A stretch of DNA of 64,000 nucleotides from Labrenzia sp. VG12 (lineage in GTDB: Bacteria; Pseudomonadota; Alphaproteobacteria; Rhizobiales; Stappiaceae), in the NCBI RefSeq assembly GCF_002237595.1, contig NZ_CP022529.1, positions 4,990,001 through 5,054,000 on the forward strand, in the 5' to 3' direction. Shown here in pieces: positions 44,555-53,889 of the stretch. The stretch's first letter is position 1. Every line of letters starts with the position of its first letter. The notes under the pieces were generated by a model. It searched no databases. It was not told the origin of the DNA and saw nothing but the letters and a program-made list of their open reading frames with translations. A program made the translations under genes and the position numbers.

Positions 44555-46222
44555 CTAGCGCTCCGGCACCTGGCGCATGAACAGATATTCCTCGACCATT
44601 GCCCTGGTCTCGGGTCTCAGGTTTTCGATACCCTCATAAGGCATGCCGAAGCCCGGCTGCTCGTCAGGGTATTTCTTTTTTCGCATCATGTGGCGCTGAA
44701 GCATATTGACAAATTTCGCACTTCCCCAGGCACCGATCTCCGTCGACACGGGGTAGCGCTCCTGCGGGTCGCGGAAGAGGTCGTAGAAATCGGCCAGGAT
44801 GGCGTTTTCGATACCGCCGCCCGGGATCGACAGCTTGAACTGTTCCTTGATCACCGCTTCCAGCTTGTTGATGTTGTAAAGGAAAACGTAGTCGCGCCGA
44901 CCGAATGTCTCTCCGTTGAGCAGCAGGGAAGTCTGGTCGATACCATCAATGATCCGGTCCGTCGGCACCTTGTCGAGCGCGCCGCCGAGCCGGGCCAGGG
45001 TCGTGAAAAGGTCGCTGACATGGACCATGTCGCCGACGACGGAGCTTGGTTTGATCACGCCTGGCCAGCGGACAAACGCATCGACGCGCACGCCGCCTTC
45101 CGTGGTGTCCCCCTTGCCGCCGCGGAAGATCATCGGCGTGTAGCCTGACTGCGAGGAGTATTTGGTGAAGTGACCGTTGTCGCCCATGACGATGACAATA
45201 GTGTTGTCACTCACCCCGAGCGTCTCCATCTCCGTCATCAGCTCACCGATCCAGCTGTCCACCAGCTTCATCTTTTCCACGTAGTTTCCACCATTCGGTG
45301 TTGTGTAGGTGTCCGTCGTGGTTCGCGGTCCTGTCAGCGGATAAAGCGGCCAGTATTGCAGAAAGAACGGCTTGTCCGCCGCAGCCAGCTCGCGCAGCTG
45401 CTCCATGGCCTGGGTTTGATACCGGACATTCATCTCGTGGTATTTGGCTTCCGTCCAGCGCTCGCCCGGTTCCATGTCGACTTCACGAACAGGCTCGTTG
45501 CGGAGCCCTTCGACGCCGGTTACCAGACGCGAGGCATCCGTCCGGAACCAGGTGTCCAGGGTAAAGCGGTCGTCGTAATTGTTGGACCCGATGCCGATCG
45601 ACACCTCTTCATCGGCGGCGTCGTCGTGATAGATGGTCAGCTGGCCTTGCTGGTGGATCGGGAAGGCTGCGTAGTCGAAGCCCTGGAAATTGGGCCAGGA
45701 CTGCTGCACGTCGCCCATATGCCACTTGCCGACATGGGACGTGTTGTAGCCGGCCTCCGACAGGACTTCGGCCAGGGTCACTTCCTTGTCGGCCAGACCG
45801 TAGCCGGAGAGCTCGACCTGCGTATTGCCCATGCCGTTGCGGTGCGGCTGCCGGCCGGTCATGAAGGCGACGCGGGTCGGTGTGCAGGAGGGTTCGGTGT
45901 ACATGCGCGCCAGGCGCATGCCTTCGCTGGCGATTTCGTTGATCGCCGGGGTCCTGTATCCGCGAATGGCATTCAAGGTCTCGCTGCCGAGATCTCCAAA
46001 GCCGATGTCATCAATCAGGATGTAGAAAATATTGGGGGGCTTGCCGCCGTTCTGCGCCCTGAATTCGGCCAGCGCGGCGTTCAGGCTTTCGTCCTCGGCC
46101 GCCCATTTTTCAGCATGTTGTGCCTGAAGAATATAGTACTCCGCGTCATGCACGATGCTGTCCTGAGCTTGCGCCGGAAGTGTGATCACCAGGGATGCCA
46201 GGGCCGTCAGAAGTCTCTTCAT
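44555..46222 (-). CDS. Arylsulfatase-type sulfatase 1 (formylglycine-dependent, exported)
   Basis: A 555-residue sulfatase with a signal peptide (MKRLLTALASLVITLPAQAQ). The metal-binding Asp pair is at 71-72 (ILIDDIGFGD), and the active-site motif is CTPTRVAFMTGR with Cys113 to be converted to formylglycine. The HVGKWHMGD and MGDNGHFTK blocks are also present. The N-terminal extension before the catalytic core is shared with sulfatase 2. It is upstream of two barrel genes and 72 bases downstream of a DUF3179 gene, all on the minus strand. The sulfated substrate is not deducible; the converting enzyme is not in the window. Confidence 0.93.
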   Translation of the reverse strand: MKRLLTALASLVITLPAQAQDSIVHDAEYYILQAQHAEKWAAEDESLNAALAEFRAQNGGKPPNIFYILIDDIGFGDLGSETLNAIRGYRTPAINEIASEGMRLARMYTEPSCTPTRVAFMTGRQPHRNGMGNTQVELSGYGLADKEVTLAEVLSEAGYNTSHVGKWHMGDVQQSWPNFQGFDYAAFPIHQQGQLTIYHDDAADEEVSIGIGSNNYDDRFTLDTWFRTDASRLVTGVEGLRNEPVREVDMEPGERWTEAKYHEMNVRYQTQAMEQLRELAAADKPFFLQYWPLYPLTGPRTTTDTYTTPNGGNYVEKMKLVDSWIGELMTEMETLGVSDNTIVIVMGDNGHFTKYSSQSGYTPMIFRGGKGDTTEGGVRVDAFVRWPGVIKPSSVVGDMVHVSDLFTTLARLGGALDKVPTDRIIDGIDQTSLLLNGETFGRRDYVFLYNINKLEAVIKEQFKLSIPGGGIENAILADFYDLFRDPQERYPVSTEIGAWGSAKFVNMLQRHMMRKKKYPDEQPGFGMPYEGIENLRPETRAMVEEYLFMRQVPER

Positions 46223-46294
46223 GCCGTACTCCACCTCAAAAATCTGATTGGTCTTGCAAGTCCGGAAAGGTGCGATACGTGCACACATCTACGC

Positions 46295-47572
46295 TCACTG
46301 GGCCGCCTCCGACGCCGCAGTTCCAGTCGTCTCAGGGCTTTCCGACCGGACGGCACTACCGATGCGATTGATGTCCGTGTGCGGGAAAAAATCGGCCCAG
46401 ACATGCCAGAACATGCCCGGGCGCACAGTCTCGACCCGGGTCAGCTGTCCAGCCGGCGTCTTGCCGAAGACATCCACGTCCGTGACCGGAGCGCCGGTAT
46501 CATTGTACCAGATGCCAAGGCTTTCGAATTTCGGGTCCCAGGCAACAACAAGGTCGCGACCGCCCACGCTCGCATTGACGACATTTCCCTGTTCGACCAC
46601 GAAATCATCGGTCCAGCACACCACGTCGCCGTTGATCACGACACCCCAGACATAGGTCTTGTTGTGCAGCCGGTCATCGCTGCGGGACATGTTCTGGATG
46701 ATCGGCTCCCTGACCCGGTGCTGTCGGGCGATCTCGGAAGAGAAGATGGTTTCAATGGCCAGATCGAACAGGCGCAAAAGCGGATTGGACGCGGGTTTGT
46801 TGATGAACACCGTGCCGTCCGGATAGGCCTTGGAAAACCCGCGCATGGTCATGCGGAAGGTCGGCCATGGTTTCATCGCCAGTTCCGGTTTGACCGGACA
46901 GCTGGTGCCTTCCGCAGTGGCACTGGCATCCCGGTCGCGAAAGCCGAAGATCTGCTGGATGGGTTCGCCGGTCCTGTTGTCACGCAGGATCAGGTTGTTG
47001 CTGTGCTGGGCCAGGACTTCAAGATCCAGCGCTTCGCCGGCCACGGTCGGTGTATAACCGACCCCCAGATTGGCCATGGCGCAGTAGGTCATGATGACAT
47101 TCTCGCCATCGAGGCCGTCCTTGTTGCCGGCCAGATGCGGCCGCATGATCTGGGCATCCGGGTGAGCACGGGCGATGCCGTTGTTTTCAATGACAATGAC
47201 CGGGCTGGACGGACTGACCCATTCCGACGCTTCGCTGATGGGAAAGTATTGCGCGCTGGTTTTCTGATTGCGCAGGCCGACATGCACCCAGACATAGGGA
47301 AAGACCAGCAGAACGGCGCCAAGGAGAAACGCAATCAGCCACAGCCAGAAGAGCCCGCCCCCGAGCAGGAAATGCGCCGCGGTCATGATCACCAGTCCGG
47401 TCACGCCAAGCGCAACCAGCCGGTACTCATTGCGGATGAACCGGGCCATGTTCTCCCGCTTCACCTTCAGGAACATCTGGGTCACGTCGCCGAGATCACG
47501 GAAATAAAGGCCGCCAATGCCCAGGGCTACGACAAGTCCGGCATAGAACAGCAGATTGGCAACGAGGGACAT
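46295..47572 (-). CDS. DUF3179 membrane protein
   Basis: A 425-residue protein. Three to four membrane segments occupy about residues 1-100 (LLFYAGLVVALGIGGLYF, LVALGVTGLVIMTAAHFLL, LFWLWLIAFLLGAVLLVF). From 110 the extracytoplasmic DUF3179 domain has PVIVIENNGIARAHP, GENVIMTYCAMANLGVGY and FRMTMRGFSKAYPDGTVF. The Cys in TYCAMAN is a conserved feature of the family. The function of DUF3179 is unknown. It leads the minus-strand run DUF3179-sulfatase-barrel-barrel and is divergent from an AraC-type regulator 313 bases away. Confidence 0.9.
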   Translation of the reverse strand: MSLVANLLFYAGLVVALGIGGLYFRDLGDVTQMFLKVKRENMARFIRNEYRLVALGVTGLVIMTAAHFLLGGGLFWLWLIAFLLGAVLLVFPYVWVHVGLRNQKTSAQYFPISEASEWVSPSSPVIVIENNGIARAHPDAQIMRPHLAGNKDGLDGENVIMTYCAMANLGVGYTPTVAGEALDLEVLAQHSNNLILRDNRTGEPIQQIFGFRDRDASATAEGTSCPVKPELAMKPWPTFRMTMRGFSKAYPDGTVFINKPASNPLLRLFDLAIETIFSSEIARQHRVREPIIQNMSRSDDRLHNKTYVWGVVINGDVVCWTDDFVVEQGNVVNASVGGRDLVVAWDPKFESLGIWYNDTGAPVTDVDVFGKTPAGQLTRVETVRPGMFWHVWADFFPHTDINRIGSAVRSESPETTGTAASEAAQ

Positions 47573-47885
47573 GACTTCCGGTTCTCCAAACTTGTTTCGG
47601 CTGGACTAATGCAGTGGCGGCCCTTGCAGGACCTCGACCCGTGCGGTCCCGGATGCACCGCTGGAAAGCGTGGTATCCAACAGTGTGCTCAAAGTTGTCT
47701 CAACGTCAATTGCCGCCTGGCGGATGATGTGGCTGCGGAGGGGCAAGCAACGTTTGGAACAGGAAACCGATTTTGGATCGCACAGGGTAAGGTACGGATA
47801 CGTCATGACTTTCTCCGAAAAGCAAATTGACAATACCGGCCCCAGCGTGATGGCATGATCCAAATTGCGAAACGAGGGCGCTGAT

Positions 47886-48824
47886 TTGGAAGGCAGCAGG
47901 TTCCAGACATTGATTGCGGCCGAATTTACGGACGTTGATCAGCTGTGCGAGAACGCCCGGCACTGGGATCTCAGTTTCCGGCCCCTGGCGGCGCCGGCCG
48001 GGTCCGGCGCCCTTGCCAGGATGTTGCAGGGCCGGGCGCGGCGGATCGATTATTCCTATGCCCGCTTTCTGGTTGGGCTCGACCAGCGCGGGGCGCCACC
48101 GGCCGGCAAATACACGTTCACCATTCCAGGATCGTCGCTGGGCCAGCTCTGGTGGCGCGGACAGACGACCGGTGCCCAGGATATCCTGGTCTTCTCGCCG
48201 TCCTCGGAGCTGGCTTCTTTCTCCGGCCCGGATTTTGAGGTTCATCTGATTTCGGTCACACCGGAAGACCTTGCAGCCTATGCGGAGCGGCGTGGTCTCG
48301 AGGTGCCTGCAAAGGCCCGGCTTCCAAGCGTTTTCAAACTGCCGGTTGCTCATCTGCGGCGGGCGCGAGGGGTGCTGGCAGGACTTGGCGCCGGTCCTAG
48401 CCCCTTCGCGTTCTGTGATCTCGATATCCTGGCGGAGGACCTGGTGTGCAGCTGGCTGAGCCAGGCCGGTCTCCGCCCGCGCAGAACGGATCCCAGCGCA
48501 TCCGGACGCGTTGTCGATGCCTTTCTGGAGCGTGTGTCGGAGGGGGACGTCAGGGACCTTCGGATCTCGGACCTGTGCGTTGCCGGAAACATCTCCAGGC
48601 GGGCCCTGGAGCTGACCTTTCGGGAACGGTTCGGAGTTTCGCCATCCGCCTTTCTCAAACGCATGCGTCTCTGCCAGGCCTATCGCGACCTGACGGTGGC
48701 AAGCAGTATCGACCGCACTGTTGGTGATGTCATGGACAAGGTTGGTCTCACCCATGTCGGCCGCTTCGCACAGGAGTATCGCAGCCTGTTCGGCGAGTTG
48801 CCGTCTCATACGCTGGCCCAATAG
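47886..48824 (+). CDS. AraC-family transcriptional regulator
   Basis: About 312 residues. The N-terminal 200 residues form an AraC-type ligand domain of the choline/plasmid-stability group (QLWWRGQTTGAQDILVFSP). The C-terminal double HTH is complete: RISDLCVAGNISRRALELTFRERFGVSPSAFLKRMRL, then TVGDVMDKVGLTHVGRFAQEYRSLFGELPS. No ATG fits. A TTG at 47886 has GAGGG 7 bases before it; a TTG at 47865 is the alternative. It is divergent from the DUF3179-sulfatase unit, its likely target. Confidence 0.88.
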   Translation: MEGSRFQTLIAAEFTDVDQLCENARHWDLSFRPLAAPAGSGALARMLQGRARRIDYSYARFLVGLDQRGAPPAGKYTFTIPGSSLGQLWWRGQTTGAQDILVFSPSSELASFSGPDFEVHLISVTPEDLAAYAERRGLEVPAKARLPSVFKLPVAHLRRARGVLAGLGAGPSPFAFCDLDILAEDLVCSWLSQAGLRPRRTDPSASGRVVDAFLERVSEGDVRDLRISDLCVAGNISRRALELTFRERFGVSPSAFLKRMRLCQAYRDLTVASSIDRTVGDVMDKVGLTHVGRFAQEYRSLFGELPSHTLAQ

Positions 48825-48907
48825 AGGTGCGCCAAGGTCGCACATGCTTTTGCTGCGACGCAGCGCCCCCGCGGCCTTGTTCAGGGCTTCCGAGCCGATC
48901 ACCAGCG

Positions 48908-50545
48908 TCACTGCCAGCTCATGAACATATCCCGGGTGAGTTCGGTTTCCGGCCTCAGGTTTTCAATTCCCTCATAGGGCGTGTCCTTGCCGAGCGGCAG
49001 ATGAGGGTATCTGGCAATGGTCTTCTGATGCCGCTTGACCATGTCCTGGAAGGACGCGCCGGACCAGAGCGAATAGCCGACCAGAGGAAACTCTTCCCGC
49101 GGGTCTCTGTAGATGTTGAAGACATTTGCGGCTGCGCCTGGCTGGCCCGGGGCGGGCAGATGCATCTTGAATTCCTGTTTTACGACGGAGCGCAGCACCG
49201 GGCCCTCGTAGACATAAACGTAATCGCGCCTGGAATTGCCCTCGCCTTCCAGCAGCAGGGCGGTTTGGTCGACACCGTCAATCACCCGGTCACGGGGGAT
49301 GTGTGCCGTCGCTCCGGCTATCCGCGCAAGCGTGGTGAAGAGATCCGAGACATGCACGATGTCGCCGGCTGCACTGCCGGCTTCGATCACGCCCGGCCAG
49401 CGGATAAAGGCATCCGTGCGCACGCCACCTTCCAGGTGCTGGGTCTTGCCGCCCCGATAGATAAGCTGATTGAGGCCAGATGTGCCTTCGTAGTGATACA
49501 TGAGGCCGTTGTCAGCCATCAGAACGACAATGGTGTTGTCGCGGAGCCCCAGCGCGTCGACCTTTGCCAGCAGCTCCCCGATCCAGCCGTCCAGCAGCTG
49601 CAATTTATCCGCATGAAAACCGCCGTTTCTGGAAAGCGCCTCGTCGGGATAGACAAAGTTGAGCGGATAAAGCGGCCAGTACTGCAGGAAAAATGGCTGG
49701 CCCTCGCCCGCGAGACGTTCCAGTTGCTCAAGGATCTGGCGCTGGTAGCGCTCGTTCATGTCTTCGTATTTCGCCTGGGTCCATTCTTCGCCGGGAGCCA
49801 TGTCGACCTCCCGAGCGGTTCCGCCGGCGGTTGCCTCCACGCCCGTCACCAGGCCATAGGGTTTGAAGCGCTGATCGATCGCGAATGAGCTGCTCTGACC
49901 GGAAGGGTGGTAACCGAGCATGTTGTTGGCCTGCATGGCTTCGCGGGTCATCAGGCTAAGCTGCACCTGCTGATGAAGAGGAAAGGCAGCCCAGTCAAAG
50001 CCCTGATTGTGGGGGTATGCTTCCTCGATGTCTCCCTGGTGCCACTTGCCGACATGAGCGGTGTTGTAGCCTTCCTGCTTCAGGACTTCGGGAAGCGTGA
50101 CCTCGTCCTTGGACAAGCCCTCGCCGACAAGAGCAACTTTGACTTCCTCGACACCTGCCCGGATCGGATGCCGGCCGGTCAGAAACGCTGTGCGTGTCGG
50201 TGTGCAGGACGGCTCGGTATACATGCGCATGAGCGACAGGCCGTCTGCGGCGAGTTGGTTGATGTTCGGCGTGTCGATGCCCATGACGTAGTTCATCTTC
50301 CGGCTGCCCATCTGCCCGAAGCTGACGTCGTCGATCAGGATGTAGAGAATGTTGGGCGGTTTGCCGTTATTGGCGTCCTGAAGCTCGGCAAGTCTTGCAT
50401 CCAGGCGGGAATCCTGCTGCGCCCAGGCCTCGCCCTTCTGTGCGAGAAGAAAGGCAAATTCGCCATCATGAACGATCTGGTCCTGCGCAACGCTCTCGCC
50501 AATGAGAAATGACAGGGCCGCAGCCAACCCAAATAGCTTTTTCAT
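48908..50545 (-). CDS. Arylsulfatase-type sulfatase 2 (formylglycine-dependent, exported)
   Basis: A 545-residue paralog of sulfatase 1. The signal peptide is MKKLFGLAAALSFLIGESVA, Asp pair 72-73 (YILIDDVSFG), and active-site motif CTPTRTAFLTGR with Cys114. The HVGKWHQGD and LMADNGLMYHYE blocks are also present. Both sulfatases share the N-terminal QDxIVHDxEx opening and a C-terminal YEGIENLRPET block. It converges with the AraC gene and is divergent from a winged-helix/TPR regulator. Substrate not deducible. Confidence 0.93.
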   Translation of the reverse strand: MKKLFGLAAALSFLIGESVAQDQIVHDGEFAFLLAQKGEAWAQQDSRLDARLAELQDANNGKPPNILYILIDDVSFGQMGSRKMNYVMGIDTPNINQLAADGLSLMRMYTEPSCTPTRTAFLTGRHPIRAGVEEVKVALVGEGLSKDEVTLPEVLKQEGYNTAHVGKWHQGDIEEAYPHNQGFDWAAFPLHQQVQLSLMTREAMQANNMLGYHPSGQSSSFAIDQRFKPYGLVTGVEATAGGTAREVDMAPGEEWTQAKYEDMNERYQRQILEQLERLAGEGQPFFLQYWPLYPLNFVYPDEALSRNGGFHADKLQLLDGWIGELLAKVDALGLRDNTIVVLMADNGLMYHYEGTSGLNQLIYRGGKTQHLEGGVRTDAFIRWPGVIEAGSAAGDIVHVSDLFTTLARIAGATAHIPRDRVIDGVDQTALLLEGEGNSRRDYVYVYEGPVLRSVVKQEFKMHLPAPGQPGAAANVFNIYRDPREEFPLVGYSLWSGASFQDMVKRHQKTIARYPHLPLGKDTPYEGIENLRPETELTRDMFMSWQ

Positions 50546-50687
50546 CTGATCCCTCGCGTTTGACACGGACAGGCGGCTCTGCCGGGCTTCAAGAGCTTGG
50601 GGAAGCTGTTGGCGCCTTGCCGCGGTATCTCCCGTTGCGGAAAGACTAGGTCATCCGCACGGGTCCTAGGATCGTATCAAGGCGTAT

Positions 50688-50698
50688 GCTACGGTAGC
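50688..50698. repeat. Small palindrome in the sulfatase 2 / regulator divergent promoter region
   Basis: GCTAC-G-GTAGC, followed by a further GTAG, is centred in the 205-base divergent intergenic region. It is a candidate operator for the adjacent regulator. The short length makes this weak. Confidence 0.3.
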
Positions 50699-50750
50699 GT
50701 AGTCGGGCCAGGAGTATGTAAAACAAGAACTTGGCCCATGGGAGGTTGGT

Positions 50751-52097
50751 TTGAGCGAGCGACCTGAACCGGACAGTCACGATATTCGCGAGGCCTTGAC
50801 CCGCATTCTGGCTTCGCAGGGTTTTCAAGCGGCTGGCCGTCCTCGCCAAATCTTGCAGTATGTGGTCGAGCAGAGTCTCCGGGGGAATGCGGACAGCATC
50901 CGGGCCAAGTCGATTGCGCTTGACGTCTACGGCTATTCGGTTGACGAAATTGCCGATCGAGAGACGGCGGTCAGGGTGGACGCGGGCAGACTGCGTCGCC
51001 GCCTGGAGGGATATTATGCGGGCGAAGGCTGCGCAGACCCAGTCGTGATCAGCCTGCCGAAGGGATCCTATGCGCCGTCTTTTAAGGCTGTACGACCGTC
51101 AGTCGAGCCGACTGTGGGCCTGGACGGGTTTCCAGCCGCATCCAAAACGCCGGCAGGGCGACGACGACGAGGTGTTCTGGTATCCGCGTTCGCGCTTTCC
51201 CTGTTGTGCGTCACAGGATTTGCAGTTTGGAACGCGCAGCTTCCTGTGCCGCAAGGCGCACAGCCAGGTGCTACGGAGCAGGCACGGAAACGAGTAGCGA
51301 CGTATGAGGCTTCGCCGGCGCGTTTGCTGGCTGTCAATCTTGCCGCGACGGGGCGGGACGTGATCTTCCCGGCGGTGGATCCTCATCGCCTCCGCGCGGC
51401 GCTTGCCATTTTCGAAGCGGCAATCGAGGCGGATGAAGGCTATTTTGGCGGTCATGCGGGCGCCGCGCAGGTTCTGGTGATCCAGTCCCTGCTGGCCATG
51501 GACAAAGACCGTGCAGGGAGTCTTCTTGTCGATGCGGAAAACAACCTTCTGGACGCGGAGAGACTGGGACCGGATGCGGCCTGGACCCACTCCGCCCGAG
51601 CCTCCGTTGACTGGGCCAATCGCCGTTTCGATGAAGCCGTTGCCACGTCTACGGTCGCGCTGTCGCTGGCACCAGACGATATACACCTGCTCGAGTTTCA
51701 TGCCTTGATAGCCCTTTATGCGGGGGCATTCGAGGAGGTCATCGAAACCGTCACTGCGCTTCAAGCCCAGGAGCGCTTTCCGGTGGGCACAGTCTTCGGC
51801 AATGCGCTCGGCGCCGCCTATTTTCATGAAGGTGATCCCCGGCGCAGCGTTGACACCTTCGAAGCGGTAGTGGCTGCAGGCGGTCCGGCTGGCCCGTTGA
51901 CCCTTGCCTATCAGGCCGCGGGCTATGAACAACTCGGCATAGGCGGCAAGGCGGCACGCAAGGCCGAACAACTGATGGCGACATGGTCGGATCTGCCGCT
52001 TGATCGGCTTTTCCTGAAACTCTTTGACGATCCGTTGCATGCAGAGCAGCTGACGAGTGCTTTGAGCCAGGCCGGCTGGCAGGCGCCCGACAGTTGA
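50751..52097 (+). CDS. Winged-helix/TPR regulator with a central membrane segment
   Basis: A 448-residue protein. Residues 10-115 form a winged-helix-like N-domain of the kind seen in proteobacterial TPR and adenylate-cyclase-like regulators (GRPRQILQYVVEQSLRG, RAKSIALDVYG, RVDAGRLRRRLEGYY, LPKGSYAPSF). A basic stretch and one membrane segment follow at about 137-160, then a C-terminal TPR-like domain (about 215-430). The layout suggests a membrane-anchored sensor with a cytoplasmic DNA-binding head and periplasmic repeats. The TTG at 50751 has GGAGG 5 bases upstream. It is divergent from sulfatase 2. Confidence 0.82.
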   Translation: MSERPEPDSHDIREALTRILASQGFQAAGRPRQILQYVVEQSLRGNADSIRAKSIALDVYGYSVDEIADRETAVRVDAGRLRRRLEGYYAGEGCADPVVISLPKGSYAPSFKAVRPSVEPTVGLDGFPAASKTPAGRRRRGVLVSAFALSLLCVTGFAVWNAQLPVPQGAQPGATEQARKRVATYEASPARLLAVNLAATGRDVIFPAVDPHRLRAALAIFEAAIEADEGYFGGHAGAAQVLVIQSLLAMDKDRAGSLLVDAENNLLDAERLGPDAAWTHSARASVDWANRRFDEAVATSTVALSLAPDDIHLLEFHALIALYAGAFEEVIETVTALQAQERFPVGTVFGNALGAAYFHEGDPRRSVDTFEAVVAAGGPAGPLTLAYQAAGYEQLGIGGKAARKAEQLMATWSDLPLDRLFLKLFDDPLHAEQLTSALSQAGWQAPDS

Positions 52098-52143
52098 GAT
52101 GGGCGACAGCGGTTCGCGGCAGCAGTCGATACGGAACAGAAGC

Positions 52144-52614
52144 CTACCAGTGCTCGGTTCCCGGAGCCCCCTTGGCGATGCCGGTGAGGTTGGGCGTCAG
52201 CCAGCCGCCATAGAACGGACCGTCTTGAGGCAAAACGGGCACACCTGCGACATCACAGGCGTCCATATACGCGGCATAAAAGGCGAGAAATCCGGTTATC
52301 TCGCGGAAGCCGGAGGTCGGATTGTTGTAGCACCAGGCGGCGCGGTGCGCGGTCCGCCCGCCTGCAAGGACGTCAAAATACGATGCGGCACCCTTCCATT
52401 CGCACATCGTCTGGCCGGCGACGGGGAGCAAGTCGCAGTCGCAGTCTTCGGGCGGGATGTAATAGGTCGGCGGATGATGTGTCTCCAGAACGCGGAAGGC
52501 CCGCGTCGTGTCGACAATCATCCGGTCGGCGAAGAGGATGCGGATCCTTTGCGGAACCGGCTCGAGCGCCGGCGGACGCGGATAGGTCTGAACATTTTCG
52601 GTCGGCAGGTCCAT
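52144..52614 (-). CDS. DUF427 domain protein
   Basis: A 156-residue protein with the DUF427 pattern RIRILFADRMIVDTTRAFRVLE, TYYIPPEDCD, CEWKGAASYFDV and AAWCYNNPTSGFREITGFLAFY. Structures of the family show a beta-sandwich with a pocket; the activity is unknown. The ATG at 52614 gives the conserved start. It follows three further minus-strand genes with spacing of 1-8 bases or short overlaps, so all four probably form one unit. Confidence 0.9.
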   Translation of the reverse strand: MDLPTENVQTYPRPPALEPVPQRIRILFADRMIVDTTRAFRVLETHHPPTYYIPPEDCDCDLLPVAGQTMCEWKGAASYFDVLAGGRTAHRAAWCYNNPTSGFREITGFLAFYAAYMDACDVAGVPVLPQDGPFYGGWLTPNLTGIAKGAPGTEHW

Positions 52615-52622
52615 GGGAAACC

Positions 52623-53012
52623 TCACAGGAAGCGCGTCAGCACATAGGCCACCGCGATGATATGCGCGAGCGTGATGACCACCGACAGCGTGTGATGCAG
52701 CTTGAAGCGGCCGCTCTGGCCCGCGTCGGTGGCAGCGTTGATGGCAGGCATCAGGACCTGCCGGGTCGGCACGGTTGTCAGCAGGATCGCTGCCATGAGG
52801 CTGGCGGAAAGAGGGTCGACAGCAAGCAGCAACGCTGCGGCCAGCGCCGAGCACACCATCACCAGAAGATAGAACCAGGGAAAGGCTCTGCGGATCAAAG
52901 GGCCGGCCTGATCAGCCGGGAGCGCTGAGAACAGGAACGGGGCAAAGCCGAATGCGTATAGAACCATGCCCCCGAAAAGACAGGCGGACACGAGCAGGGC
53001 AGCGCTTTGCAT
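52623..53012 (-). CDS. DUF4149-like membrane protein
   Basis: A 129-residue hydrophobic protein with four membrane segments (ALLVSACLFGGMVLYAFGF, WFYLLVMVCSALAAALLLA, SASLMAAILLTTVP, HTLSVVITLAHIIAVAYVL). The pattern FGGMVLYAFGFAP with a C-terminal LHHTLSV recalls DUF4149/TMEM205-like proteins. There are no catalytic residues I recognise. It lies between DUF427 and the MddA-like gene in one closely spaced unit. Confidence 0.75.
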   Translation of the reverse strand: MQSAALLVSACLFGGMVLYAFGFAPFLFSALPADQAGPLIRRAFPWFYLLVMVCSALAAALLLAVDPLSASLMAAILLTTVPTRQVLMPAINAATDAGQSGRFKLHHTLSVVITLAHIIAVAYVLTRFL

Positions 53013-53013
53013 T

Positions 53014-53889
53014 TCAGTCCTGCCTTTCTGTCTGGGGCTCGCCGGCTTTGACCGGGACAGCAGATGAAAGCCGCGCATGGCCGCTGGGAACCCTGCCCGG
53101 CAGGCGCGGCAAACAATAAGGCACTTCCTGGCGGTACCACGCGAACCGGTCACCAATGCTTCTTGCAAAGCGGCGCTCTTTCAGGCGGGGTGCCAGCAGG
53201 CAATAGGCGCTGAGGCATACTGCCAGCGCCAACTGGTCCGGGGTCCAGACCGGCACGGTCCAGAGCGTCAGCGCGAAGGCGACATAGATCGGCTGACGAA
53301 TGACACGAAAGAGCCCCCTGGTCGGCATGTCCGGGAATACCGGCCGGATGTTCGCCATCAGGGACATCCAGCCGAGCGCTCCGGACTGGACTTCGACACC
53401 GGCGTCAAAACCCGCCTTCATCAGCAAGAGCCAGGCGCATCCATAGGCGAGGCACAAGGCCCAGAACGCACTCCCTTGCGCCTGCCACCAGATGATGCCG
53501 GACGGGGTCCAGAGCGCGAACAGCGCCAGCAACTGGAACGACGCAATGATTGCGTATGTGGTCGATCCGAGCGTCGCCCCGTATCGGCCGGGCACGAGAT
53601 GGACCAGCAGCTTGCGGCCGGTTTTGGTGAGAAGAAACGAATGCACCAGCGGAAACTGCAGCACCAACAAGGCGTTCACAATCCAGGCTGCTGGCCAGGG
53701 CACCGTTCCAAGGCTTCGGCTCATGCCAAAGAACATGGCTGTGATCATCGCGAGAACAGCTGCCGCGAACACAAGGTGACACAGGACGCCTGTGCCGAGA
53801 GCAAGTGCGATACGCCCCAGACCGCAAGGCGGGCGGGTCAGGCCCCTCAGCAATGTGAGCATACCGTCAACGCGCGGATCGTTCAGCAT
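53014..53889 (-). CDS. MddA/NnrU-like membrane methyltransferase-family protein
   Basis: About 291 residues with six or so membrane segments. It shows QFPLVHSFLLTKTGRKLLVHLVPGRYGATLGSTTYAIIASFQLLALFALWTP-type order, recalling methanethiol S-methyltransferase MddA and NnrU proteins, and then GLFRVIRQPIYVAFALTLWTVP with an RxPxY-like pair. A methyltransferase role is a family-based guess. It starts at the ATG at 53889, overlapping the renalase-like gene by 7 bases, and ends one base before the DUF4149-like gene. Confidence 0.72.
   Translation of the reverse strand: MLNDPRVDGMLTLLRGLTRPPCGLGRIALALGTGVLCHLVFAAAVLAMITAMFFGMSRSLGTVPWPAAWIVNALLVLQFPLVHSFLLTKTGRKLLVHLVPGRYGATLGSTTYAIIASFQLLALFALWTPSGIIWWQAQGSAFWALCLAYGCAWLLLMKAGFDAGVEVQSGALGWMSLMANIRPVFPDMPTRGLFRVIRQPIYVAFALTLWTVPVWTPDQLALAVCLSAYCLLAPRLKERRFARSIGDRFAWYRQEVPYCLPRLPGRVPSGHARLSSAVPVKAGEPQTERQD

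Noticed and set aside
45170..47830. 886-codon plus-strand open frame opposite sulfatase 1 and DUF3179
   Set aside because: It is antisense to two genes with clear motifs. The length comes from biased codon use.
47606..47863. 85-codon minus-strand frame just upstream of the DUF3179 gene
   Set aside because: No family or convincing ribosome site. It could be a small gene but the evidence is too thin to annotate.
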